A DNA stretch of 64,000 nt from Heterotrichella gracilis (Eukaryota; Sar; Xanthophyceae; Tribonematales; Xanthonemataceae). The stretch is taken from contig JAULBX010009658.1 in the NCBI GenBank assembly GCA_032358255.1, forward strand, positions 1-64,000, read 5' to 3'. Positions 1-10,379 of this stretch are shown here, one piece after another; position 1 is the first letter of the stretch, and every line of letters starts with the position of its first letter. The notes under the pieces were generated by a model. The model saw only the letters and a list, made by a program, of their open reading frames with translations, searched no databases and was not told the origin of the DNA. The position numbers were made by a program, and so were the translations under genes.

Positions 1-104
1 CTCGCCACCCACTCCCTCACCCCACCCACCACCCACCCTGGGCACCCCCCCCCCCACCCCCCCCCCCACCCCACCCCCTTTTTGCATGCCACCCGCCACC
101 CCAC

Positions 105-2489
105 CTGCACAGCATCGTCGTCCGGGTCCTGCAGCGCCAGCGGGTTGATCATCACCGCCAGGGGCAGGCTGGAGCTCTTGAGCAGGTCCCTCGAGCAGGG
201 TATGCTGTTGAGCGTCAGGCGCATGAAGCGGGGCGAGGCGTTGCCCCGGTCCCGCACGATGGTGCGCGAGGTGGAGGGCGGGGGGTTCTGGTGCACCCCC
301 TCCCGCCGCGTCTCAAACACCTCCACGCTGGGGATGGTGGCCGCGGGCCTGGGGATTGCATTAGTTGGTTACTTGCATGCATTCCACGATACAGCCAAAT
401 AACATTGATTTTCGCACATGCGGCGCCAGGAAGGGCGGTCCTGCAACTGCCTACACCATTTGTTGGTCTTGCGCAGGCGACCTGATGTCCTGCTGGGTAG
501 TCAGCCCATGTGGATACTTTTAACAGGTAACAAGAGATGATGAAGCGTGCCTGCCGCGGCTCATGTGGCCCTAAGCTTACCTTGGGATTTGGGACGGGTC
601 GATGGTTTTGGAGGACGGGGTGCTGGGCTGCGAGGTGGTTCCCCCTTGCAGAGGAGATGGGGGCGTGATGCCGTAGGGGTGGTTTGACCCTGGCATGGGC
701 TTGCCGGGCATGGTCATGGGGGGTGGTCGGAACCCACCACTGGTTGCAGGGCCCATGACCCCGCTGTACCCGCTGTGCGGTGGGGGGGCCTGGCCAAAGG
801 ATGGAGGTGCGGCGGGCTGGCCGAATGAAGGGGGGGCTGTGGGGGCGGGGGCTGGGGGCTGGGGATGCGACTGGGGTTGTTGGCCGTACCCTGGCTGTGC
901 ACCGTAGGGTTGCTGCTGCTGCTGCTGTGCACCGTAGGGTTGCGGTTGCTGCTGGGCAGGCGGGGCAAAGCCTTGCTGCTGCTGTTGTGCACCAAATAAT
1001 TGCTGCTGCTGCTGCTGGGGCGCACCAAACGGTTGCTGTTGCTGCTGGGCGGGAGGGGCAAACCCTGGCTGTTGGCCATACCCCGGCTGTGCGCCAAGTG
1101 GCTGCTGCGGCGGCGGCTGCGGGTGGTGCCCTGGTGGGCCAAACCCTGGTGGCTGTGCAGCAGGTGTGCCCGCATACCCATAGCCTGGGCGGGGCCCCGT
1201 GGCCTGCACAGGCGGCTGTGGGGCTGGCGCTGGTGCTGGCGCCATGCCTGGCCCTCGCGCCATTCCCAGCTGGGGCCTCAACCCGCCGGGAGTCAATGGC
1301 GCGGGGCGCGCCATGGCGGGTGGCGGGCGGGCCAATGGTGCGGGCGGCTGCGCGAGGCCAGGGCCCGGCGCGGGGTGCGGCTGTGGGCGGGCGGGGGGCG
1401 GACGGGCAAGCGGCGCCATATGCTGCGGGGTGGCGGCGGGTCGTGGTGGTGCTGGTGCTGGGGGCCCGTTGGGGGCTGGTGTGGGGGCTGCGGGCCGGAT
1501 GGGGGTGGGTGGTCCTGGCAGAGTGGATGCGGCAGGGCGTGGGGGACCCACAACGCCTGCAAGGGATTGGCTCGTCTGAGCATGCGGTGTGGGATCGGCG
1601 CCGCGAGGTGTCCCCCGCGTAGCGCAGTTTCATGCAACCGCAGTGGCAATGTCAAGGGAGGTGTGTGCTGGCCACGGTGGGCAACCAAAGGGGTATGTAT
1701 GGTACAGTGTTTGACCCTACCTGCCGGTCTGACTGCTGGTGGGCCCGCTGTGGGGCGGGGCGCAGGCGGGCCGGGGGGGCGGGCGAGGTTGGGAGGTGGG
1801 CGGGGGGTGCCCCCGGGTGCCTGCGCCATGGAAGGGGTAATCATGGAGGATATGGGCAGGGGCGGGCTTTTGCATCCCAGAGGCTAGGTGTGTTTGCCCC
1901 AGGGACTAGCGGACTGGGAGTGACCTCGCGGCCGCGGTAAACGGAAGAAGCAACTGTGGCGTCATATAGGATCATATGCATGGTGAATTATAATGTGCCG
2001 TTGATATTCCCACCTTTCGTGGGTGCTTGGTGGTTGACTGTGTATGTAGGCAGGTATCATACATATCACATGCATATATACAGCTGTGCAGGTGTGTGCA
2101 CATACCTGGCCTGGTCCGCCCAGGTTCATCCTTTGCATCTGCCTGGCCAACGGTTGCTGGGGCGTTCCATTGGACAGAGCAGGCCCACTGTTTGGCTGCG
2201 GTGCCTTACCGCCCACAACTGCATTCTGCCCCGGAGGACCTGAACAGTACACCACGGTGCTGATGCAGGTACTCACATGTAATGTACATGCAATATGGGA
2301 AACCAGCTGTCACGCCCACAAGCTAGGACCGGCATCGGGTTGATGCTGCAGCGAGCACACTGTGTGACGCATGTAGAACAGTTGCAACCTGTAGGTGGGC
2401 AGTGCTGTAACCATGGGCTCACCTTGGCCCAATTGGCCAGGAGGACGCGGCCCCCGCTGGTCAAAGGGCCTTGGCTGCTGCTGATCCAT
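105..2489 (-). CDS. SEC24: SEC24 COPII coat subunit, N-terminal part (3' end off window)
   Basis: Cargo-binding subunit of the COPII coat that buds vesicles from the ER. Exons on the minus strand: 2489-2423, 2239-2106, 1820-1721, 1556-581, 348-105; phases close exactly and give 507 residues, about the first half of the usual 1,000 or so. Residues 1 to about 425 are a disordered Pro/Gln/Gly-rich arm with poly-Gln runs, as in plant and animal SEC24. The signature IDPSQIPR ends the long exon and the next exon continues it into the conserved start of the SEC24 core (VRDRGNASPRFMRLTLN, then a stretch ending PLALQDPDDDA). The donor at 104-103 and a C-rich intron run into the left edge, so the zinc finger, trunk and gelsolin domains lie outside. 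The start ATG (2489) is the first in the opening exon, followed by DQQQPRPFDQRGPRPPGQ. A 472-codon open frame over the long exon is a shadow in another frame. Very sure of the family. Confidence 0.93.
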
Positions 2490-3340
2490 CGCTTCAACCC
2501 AACAGCGCAGCCAGCTGCAACCAAGGACACGGATGCCGCATAAGATCAGTAAACTTAGTAACGTGATTACGGTGCAGGTGCACAGCTGGACCGGTCGCCT
2601 GGTGAACCAAGCAATTGGGCGCGAGATTGGGAAGCACGGCTGTTACACCCAATGAACTGAAGAGGGTTGGACTCCGTGTTTTACACCGCGTGGTTGCAGC
2701 TGCCCACATTTGACTTGTGCTCAAAGTGGTGCCTGAACTGGCCTCCCAGGCAAAAATGAGTGCATCCAGGGGTGGTAAAGACTAGGAGTGAACGAGGATG
2801 ATTCTCACCCGACCGACTTTGCAAACCAGTGATAAACTCGGAAACCTTTGAGCGTGGTATTCATATGCGCTGATTGCGCCAAGCTGTTCTTCGTTGCCCT
2901 CGTTGTGTAGACCGGCGCATCCTTTGTGCACCGCTTGAGAATAAACATACGGCATGCTTCCCCTAGTAGAGCTGAGTCATTCTGGATCCTGAGATCGTGG
3001 CGGGTGAACAATAGTCGTGTATTTGGGCAAGATATCGGCTTGAAGTAGGGCACATTCCTCCTAGATACGGTATAGATCAGCTGCTCTGTGCGGTCTAGAA
3101 CTGGCCTCCTGCATGAGCTGTTCAGCAGTGTTGGCAGCAACTTCCAGCACGGGGGGGTGAGGTGCTTTCCAACCTGTCCCTGTGAGCGACAAGGCAGTCA
3201 GCAAGCTTGTACAAAGCTTGCTGGCAGTACAGTGCCTCGCAGTGAAGCGAGGTCTGGATAGCTGCTAGATCGGCGAGGAGTGGGGTGTTGGGTGGAGTGT
3301 TTCCATCGGCCTTGATCTGGGGTTGTGTCAATCAGCAAGA
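2490..3340. other. Divergent intergenic region between SEC24 and the SAND-ARID gene
   Basis: The two genes point away from each other, so this 851-bp stretch must hold both promoters and both 5' leaders. I see no open frame with a recognisable product and no clear TATA box. Base composition is more AT-rich than the flanking exons. Confidence 0.6.
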
Positions 3341-6300
3341 ATGGATTTTCCTGCGGACCCCGACGACGTCCCACCCACTCTTGCTGTGGTATGCGGGCCT
3401 TGCCAGGGCGTGTTGCTCGTGCGGCAGGGCAGGATTGTGTACCAAGGTGAGTGGTTTGATTGCCACAGGGTCTGAATTGCACAGGTTCACCCGACGGTGC
3501 TGGGTGTCTCAGCTCTCTCATTTGAACAGGCCAAGAGATCTCCCCGACCGAGTTTGAAAAGCTGGGTGGCAAGGGTTCGTCGAAGAAGTGGAAAAACAGC
3601 CTGCGGGAGCTGCTGGAAAACGGCAAGGCCGGGCAAAGCGTGGGGGAGTGGCTTCAGGTGGGTCCAATTGGTGCAACCCATCATGCAAAATACATTTTCT
3701 GTGCCCTGCCGCACCTGCACTGGTTCATACCTGGCCACCCTATTGCGACCTTGGTGCACGGGTGTTTGCTGCTAAACAGCCAGCCTAGTGTCTTTGCATC
3801 TAAGCACTCAGGGCAACCCTGGTGCTGGTTGGGGTACTTTCTCCTGCCAAGTTTGGGGTGCTTTCTCCTGCAAGTTTGAAATGCTTGCTCCTGCAGGACC
3901 ATGGAGTGGATATCAGGAACAACCAGTTCTACAGGCTGAGCGAAGGCCCGCCTCTGGCCCAGCCCGCCAAGCTTGTGAAAACCTCAAAGCTGCTGTCCGC
4001 TGGTGCCATGGCAGACCACTTGGGCCAACAGTAAGTGCACTGAGGTCTAAGGCTAGCTTGTGTCTGCTGCAGTTCCCTCTGCCTCAACGCGTCTTTTGGG
4101 AGTTACGCTTGTTCAAATACCCTTACTGTGGTGTTGCAGGTATATTGGCCTGTTGCAAGGGGACCCCACGGTGGGAGACCTGCCGGATGCAGCGCCCTCA
4201 GACTTGTCAGATGGCTCAGGCAACTTTGACCTGGAGAAAGTTTCATACAATAACCTTATGAGCGTTGGAGTAGGTGGGTGCCCTGTCAAGTAGTCCTGTC
4301 TTGTTGCTGTGCTAGTGCACTGTGCTTCTGCACCTCAGCACCCCCAGTCTCAGTGGCACTTGGTGCCTATCGTGACTCTCTGCTGTTGTTCAGAGACCAA
4401 GGCACAGGAAACTCTCCCTTCAGCGCTACACGACCCGCCAGGAGTGCTGCAGTCTAGAGTGGCGTATGTATCAGGTAAACACCTGCCTCTGCAGTGTACA
4501 TGGTTGCTGTTCCACAAGGGACCCACAACACTTGGGCACTGCAACGTGGCCACACCATGGGTGATGCGTGTGCTGGCACTGGAAGCAAAACGGCTGATTA
4601 CAGCACCATACTGACACTGTGCTGTGTTGCCTTGGCAGGGCACGACCCACCCAAGAAACCCAAGGCGACGCCGCAGCAAGCCCCAAAGCGGTTTCAGGTA
4701 GATCCTGGGCTGGTGGCGCTGGGGGAGTACATCCAGAGGCTGTCAAGTACCCCGCCCTTCCCAGCCTTGGGTGTGAAGCGTGTTCCCTTGATTGCGGGTG
4801 AGTCGCTGCTGTGTCCTTGGAACTCAAACTCAATTGCAGCCTAGCTGTCCTCTTGACTCTGGCAAGCAACCTGCTCCCCTGCTACAATACTGTGTTGTCG
4901 TTTGTCTGCTGGGAAGTCAAGTAGTTGGCTACACCTTTGCTTGACTCGTTCAACATTACAACCATGGGTGTAGCAACGTAGCTTGCCACTCAAGCCTGCT
5001 TGTATGTGGTACCTCAGGAAGGGAGCTGGACATTCGAAAGTTGTACTATTCGACTTCTGAACTGGGTGGATTTGAGAGCGTGTGCGAGAAGAGGCAGTGG
5101 ACTCAAGTTGCAGCCGCCTGCGGCATTGACACCAGCTCCGCCACAAACGCTGGTATCAACTGCAGGTGACAAGCTTGCTCTGGCTTTTCCTGCAGCGGCA
5201 GTGCTGTTGTCTTACAGAGTTCCTTTCCTGCAGTCCATAGCTGTAAAGGCGTGTGCTCTTGGTGACCTTGTGCAGGAATCACTACTTGAGGATTTTGCTG
5301 CAATATGAGCAGAACGAGGAAGCAGTTTTGAAGCACATCAAGGGCATGAAGGCCACTGGCAGCCAGCCTGCGCAACCTGAAGCCGCCTTCCTGCACAACC
5401 AGGGCATGCTAGCCAATGGCAGCCAGCAAGAGCACCCCGAGGAGGCTGAGCACGTCGACTTTCTGAGCCAGGCCTTGGGGAGGTACGCGCTTTGCTGGCG
5501 CCAGGCTGTACGTTGTGGTGTTCCTGCGCCAGGCTGGGTGACTGTGCACAAGTGTACGTGTGGGGTGCTGGCATCGATGGGCTCTGGCAGGGGCTAGTCG
5601 CTGTGACTGTTGCAGTGACACATGCTTGTTGGATGGTTCACGCAGCCTAACTTCCTGTATTTTCCCTGTGAACAGGCAGAGCTCGGGGTTGGTTGATCTG
5701 GACCTGCACACCGACCTCACTGCAGGCCTGGACCTGCCTATGCTGGACCAGCCGGAGCTCTCGCAGGGCTACGGCGGGCACCTTGTGCAGCACCAGTACA
5801 ATGGACGCTCTGGTGGGGTGCACAACAACGTGGCCCACCCCACCCTCACGCTGCTGCCTCCCAACACCACGGTGTTCCAGCTACCCACCAGCCTGGGAGG
5901 CCACCCACAGCTGGTCAATGGCACAGGGTACCACACCATGCCAATGCTGAGCACCATGAGCGGCGAGCATTTGGTGGCGACGCCTGGCTACACGTGCCAG
6001 GTACTCAACGGAGTACCGCAGATGCAGCCAATGCAAACCCTTCAGCCTATGCAGGCTGTGCCCGTGCACCAGGGCGGGTACTACCAGCCGACAGTGCACC
6101 AGCCGCAGCTCATGCAGCACCACGTCCCGCTGAGCAACCTTGGCCACCTCAAGGCCTCAGCCTCTGCCAGCGCAGCAGACGATTTCCTGTTCAACTCGTA
6201 TGACCACACTGCAGTGCTGCCCAACCCGGGTGGGAGCTACCAGAACCTGCAGGAGAGCCTGCAAGGCACCGAGTTCATTGGGCGGAAGCGGGGAGCCCCT

Positions 6301-6345
6301 ACAGCGGCCAATGGGGACGCCAAAAGGTTCCACTCAAGTAGCTAA
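3341..6345 (+). CDS. SAND and ARID domain protein, probable DNA-binding regulator
   Basis: Exons 3341-3446, 3530-3657, 3897-4030, 4140-4273, 4394-4474, 4639-4797, 5018-5165, 5276-5482, 5676-6345; phases close to 588 residues. Residues about 12-78 match a SAND domain: CGPCQGVLL, then EISPTEFEKLGGKGSSKKWK and SLREL, the KWK core being the DNA-contact motif of the family. Residues about 215-315 match an ARID/BRIGHT domain, with GRELDIRKLYYSTSELGGFE, then QWTQVAAACGI and NHYLRILLQYEQ. The 270-residue tail is rich in Gln, Met and His, looks disordered and activation-like, and ends with a basic patch near RKRGAP that could be a nuclear signal. Both domains bind DNA, so a nuclear transcription or chromatin role is inferred; targets are unknown. 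SAND domains in green algae include the VARL family (RegA of Volvox), but I know of no ARID in those. The exon 3 acceptor sits in a triplicated repeat. Confidence 0.85.
3831..3896 (+). repeat. Triplicated acceptor-like unit in intron 2 of the SAND-ARID gene
   Basis: Three adjacent units of about 19-24 bp start at 3831, 3855 and 3878. Each carries a ctcctgc core preceded by a short pyrimidine stretch, and the last one ends in the AG used by exon 3. The first two units are nearly identical and the third has drifted. This is a local tandem duplication of a splice acceptor region. Confidence 0.75.
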
Positions 6346-7265
6346 GGAACAACCTGGTTCCATGTATTTCAACATTTACCGCCGCTTGCAGCAGATCTAA
6401 GTTAGTACCCTAGCTAGCATACGTTTCATTGCTCCAATCTTCAACCATTTTTCAGGTTCACGTTTACCTATGATGATCTATGGCACACACCACGCCCTGT
6501 TTTTGCTGTACCTAATATGATGTTCGATGGCACACGCAGTGCCCTGTTATGCTGTACGTTAACAGCTGCAGTGGCAAGTGTCACTATTACTCACTGTCCC
6601 ATGTGCAGGATGGCATGCGCTCTACCTTAGCATGAACCGGTTGGCCCCATATCCCCATTGTTTCTATGCGCCCCTTTTTTGAAGGGCCTGATTTTTATTT
6701 CTCATTTATGCGCCCGCAATGTTTTTCCTGTCGCCCGTTGTGCCAATGGCGTGTTGCCACTAGGCACAGGGCAAGGCGGGATGTGGCCCTTTTCTGGAGG
6801 CCACAGTTTATGGAAGCGACATAGGGGTATCAACAGCCCCACTACAATCTAGAAGGTTGGTGCACAAACAGTACAGTGCAAATACCAGCCAAAGTTACCT
6901 ACAAACTGCACTCTACAAACCCATAGTAGCACCGCATTTTGCACTGACTATGTAACCGGCTAGTTCTTGACTCCTGCTCCTGAAGTGTCTGGTTGCAGAC
7001 TGCTGGCACCAGTGAAACGTCTCAAAGACAACAACACTTTGGGTGACAAGGTGTGATCGGTTGGAGCACCCTGTTGAAGGTGGCGAATAAAAACATATTC
7101 TACTCTTTTGTCACCCAACGCATAGAAAAACAGTTACTCAGGTTTATTGGCTCTCTCTTCAAGGCAATACTCGCTGAGCCTGCAGCATTTCTGGTGCTGG
7201 CAGCTCGTTTTCAAAGCTTTGCAACGCTCCAATTTTGGTGGCAAGGAGGACCAACAGCAAGAGCC
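6346..7265. other. Intergenic: 3' flank of the SAND-ARID gene and upstream region of the MPDU1 gene
   Basis: No recognisable coding sequence. Two similar phrases (cctatgatgatctatggcac near 6469 and a diverged copy near 6514) suggest a small local duplication in the 3' flank. The ORF beginning at 7053 is open through the MPDU1 first exon, but its upstream part is AT-rich and does not resemble the family, so the start at 7266 is preferred. Confidence 0.55.
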
Positions 7266-8541
7266 ATGGCAGAACTCGGCTTGGCAAGCTTGCTGCACAC
7301 CTTCTTTGGCCACTTGCTGAAGGGACAAGTCCCACCGACCTTAGTCATCAAACTTTTGGTCAGCAAGGTGTGATACCGTGTCGTTGCGCACTCCTGTGCT
7401 CATATGATATGTGCATGCATGCATGTGTACCCAGCAGTGCATGCATATGTGCCTTTCTGCAGGCGTTCCTGGTGCTGAAGGTACCCACATCAGGGTGCAA
7501 TAAATGAATATCAGTACTGGGCAATTTAACAACTCGTGTTCTTTGGCGCGCGCAGGGTCTGGGCTACGCCATCCTGCTGGGTTCATGCTTTGTCAAGGTG
7601 CCACAGATCAACGTGATCTGGAAGAACAAGAGCGCTGAGGGGTTGACTGTGTTGTCGTACGAGTTGGATGTCCTTGGACTGACTATCCACTCCGCCTATG
7701 GGTTTTTGAGAGGCCTGCCTTTCAGTGCATATGGGGAGGCAGTTGCGCTCTTGTTGGAGTCATTCCTCCTGCTGCACTTGGTGTACAAATACTCCAAAGA
7801 CACTGGCAAGGTTCGACCTGCAGTGGTCACGATAGCTTGGCTTGGAGCGCTGTGGGCTGTTGGGTCAGGTGAGTTGGTTGTTGGGTCATGCTGACTTGGC
7901 TCCTGAGCAATGGAAACCCTAGCACTTCGCAGGAAATTCACGATGACCCTCCCTGACAAGGCAAGAACAGGCTGAAGAAGCTCACTGTGGTGTTCCTGCA
8001 GGACTTGTCTCAGTGGGGCAGATAGCTCGGGCATTTGAGTTCAACAACTACATCGTCACTGCAGCTCGTGTACCTCAAATCATACAGAACTTCCAGGTAC
8101 GTTGTTCGATTCCACTGATACACTGTGTCGTTCAAACCTTGGTTGCTTACTGTGCAACTGACCACTGACAACGGCGCTGTACTGCTTCCATCCCACAGAG
8201 CAAAAGCACGGGCCAGCTGGCACTGACAACGTATGCGTTCAACTCTGTGGGCTGCCTTGCAAGAATATTCACCTCCATTCAAGAGGGTGCCGGGGCATCC
8301 ATGGTCCGCGCCTTTATATTGGGTACGTGTTGGTGCCCTGATTGCTTTAGCTTACCCAGTAGATGCATGTGCAGCTGCTGGAGTTTCTTGTTGCATTTTC
8401 CACGGTACTTTTTTAAGCATGGGTGTCCTCAAGGCCTAATGATGGTCCAAACAATGTGCAGGTGCAACGCTCAACATGACCCTGGTAGTGCAAATCTTGG
8501 CTTACCGGAAGAAGTCAGTCAAATCAACAAAGACAGAATGA
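7266..8541 (+). CDS. MPDU1: MPDU1-type PQ-loop protein (mannose-P-dolichol utilisation)
   Basis: Exons 7266-7367, 7556-7868, 8002-8096, 8199-8322, 8462-8541; phases close to 237 residues, matching the roughly 240-250 of the family. In animals MPDU1 (Lec35) is an ER membrane protein needed for use of dolichol-phosphate mannose and glucose in N-glycan and GPI-anchor assembly. Two PQ-loop repeats are visible: KVPQI at about residues 48-52, within GLGYAILLGSCFVKVPQ, and RVPQI at about 162-166. Between and around them are several hydrophobic helices. The conserved LARIFTSIQE segment falls in exon 4. The C-terminus is short and basic (YRKKSVKSTK), facing the cytosol in other members. The start at 7266 gives an N-terminus of family length. 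No sign of damage. Confidence 0.92.
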
Positions 8542-10379
8542 GATTTCCAAGCCAGCTCCGTCTCAATAAATTAACGGAAAGCAGCCAGGTGGGAAATATT
8601 TCCCAAGGATGCAATGTGGTGGCTTCAACTTGACATTCAAGTTGACAAGAATGCGTTCACTGACTAGACAATGTATTTCAGCTCCTTGGTGGACTGAGCT
8701 AGCGATGAAGCGCTAAAGATTTTGCTGGCGCGTGGCCGGTCGGACGTTGTCATTGCTCCTGTATGTACGCCAGCCTGGCGGTTGCAGCCTGGGTGTTGCC
8801 ATGGCAGCTTGCTGATGTGCTGCTGTGGTTTAGAACATCCCTCACCCGTGCCTGACCAAGTGTCATGCTGCTCGGCGAATTAATCCCTTTGACAATGTGT
8901 ACATTAGTTTTGCAACTAAAAGATCAGCATGATGCGTGTGCACACACGGCGGCAGCACACCACTTGTCAAGCCAGTATTGAAGTTTGCAATATGAGCGCA
9001 TAGCACTGCCAGCACGGTGCCTGCACACTCCCTTTATGAGCGAAGAGCGGCCACTAATGGCCAATGTTGGCTTAAGACACTCAGTGTCTGGCACGTCTGC
9101 CAGTCTGCCGCTCTGCCACTCAGTGTCTGCAGGTCTGGCGCGTCTGCCGCTCTCAGTTGTCAGCAGTGAGGACTGCCAGTCTGGGACTGTGAATGCAATA
9201 CGTATATAACTTTCAAGCTGTATTGGAATATATAGTAACTGGTTTACATCTCATGGCTGTAATTTACCTTTAAAAGGGCATGTTACATACAGTACAAAAA
9301 AAAGTGTGATAAACAGGGCGCCATACTGAGCGTAACACAATGATCGCCCAAGTCAGATACTGCTATCTTGGTGGTGGCGCTTACAAGATGTATGCCATGG
9401 AATGTAGGTGCTATCTGCCACCAAGTGCCACTAGAACGGTTCACACACCACTATAAGTCAGCTCCTAACAACAGTTAGGCCGGGCCCCTCAAACAGCTGG
9501 TCCCCGCTGCGAACATCACAATTGTGGCCGCTAAGGACATTCCTAAGGAAAACGGGCGTTCACGCTGACCGGCAAAAGGCCAGATGTGCACCAATGGGAC
9601 AGCGAGATCGTGCACTGCACAGAGAATCATTCTCTGGCAGCAACACAATCTGCCCAATGCATGAGGCTGTCCATGGACAAAACCCACATGCCTGGAAGTA
9701 GCGTGCAAAGCTGCACTAAATCGTGTACTGCTGCATGCGTTTGTGCAAACACTGTTCTACGTACTACCATGCCTACATGCCTCTTTCTACACACAGGGTG
9801 TCCACACCAGGCTAAACCACTGTGTAAAGGGGCAAGCTAACCAATGCGATGCAATCAGCTAAAAAATAGCAGCATCAGGCAGAGATTGAACTATCCTCTC
9901 GTGAAATGGGGCGGGTGTCAAAACACAGAAGGGAAGGGCATAATGTGATGTTTGTGTGCAGCGCTGAAAAGTCAGCCCACAGTAGGTGGTACAGGAAATA
10001 CAAGTTCATGTCTGTCATGAAGTACATGCACACCATGCGCAGTCATAACTTAATGGTGCATGCGTACATACACCGAAAACAATGGAAAGTCAATCCCATC
10101 CCCAACAAGTTGAAGCAACGCCCAGGCTTGCCCACAAGCTGTGCTTGGCGCTGCATTCAACAATTGACCAGAGGAGACCCCAGCGCTGAGGTAACATGAT
10201 CCCTGCTTGTACACATAAGGTTCACTCCTAAAGGAGCCAATCCCCGCTTGGCGGTCACCGCGTAAACACCAGCGCAGCCGCCCACATCAAACCCAGCAGA
10301 GCCACATGTGCTGCCGACTGCAGCGCGCTGCAATCTCACACCACAGCGCTGCGGCTGGGCATGCCCCATTGGCTGTGGC
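8542..10379. other. Convergent intergenic region with no gene seen
   Basis: This 1.84-kb stretch lies between the 3' ends of the MPDU1 gene (+) and the desaturase gene (-). All open frames are short, differ in composition from the real exons and lack recognisable motifs. It holds one small tandem repeat (9078-9155) and A/T-rich runs around 9200-9310. It could hide a non-coding RNA, but nothing in the sequence shows one. Confidence 0.55.
9078..9155 (+). repeat. Two-copy 39-bp tandem repeat
   Basis: Two units beginning cactcagtgtctg start at 9078 and 9117. Both also contain cgtctgcc and ctctgcc-like phrases, so similarity runs through most of the unit. It is non-coding and lies in the convergent gap. 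Confidence 0.65.

Noticed and set aside
215-1633. Long 472-codon minus-strand frame
   Set aside because: Overlaps the SEC24 exons in another frame, is mostly low-complexity Pro/Ala/Thr/Arg and lacks any family motif; it is a by-product of the GC-rich repeat exon.
780-1887. Plus-strand frames of 280 and 295 codons opposite SEC24
   Set aside because: Antisense shadows of the Gln/Pro-rich exon; composition is the mirror of the true frame.
9906-10199. 97-codon plus-strand frame in the convergent gap
   Set aside because: No motif; composition does not match exons; likely chance or desaturase 3' flank.
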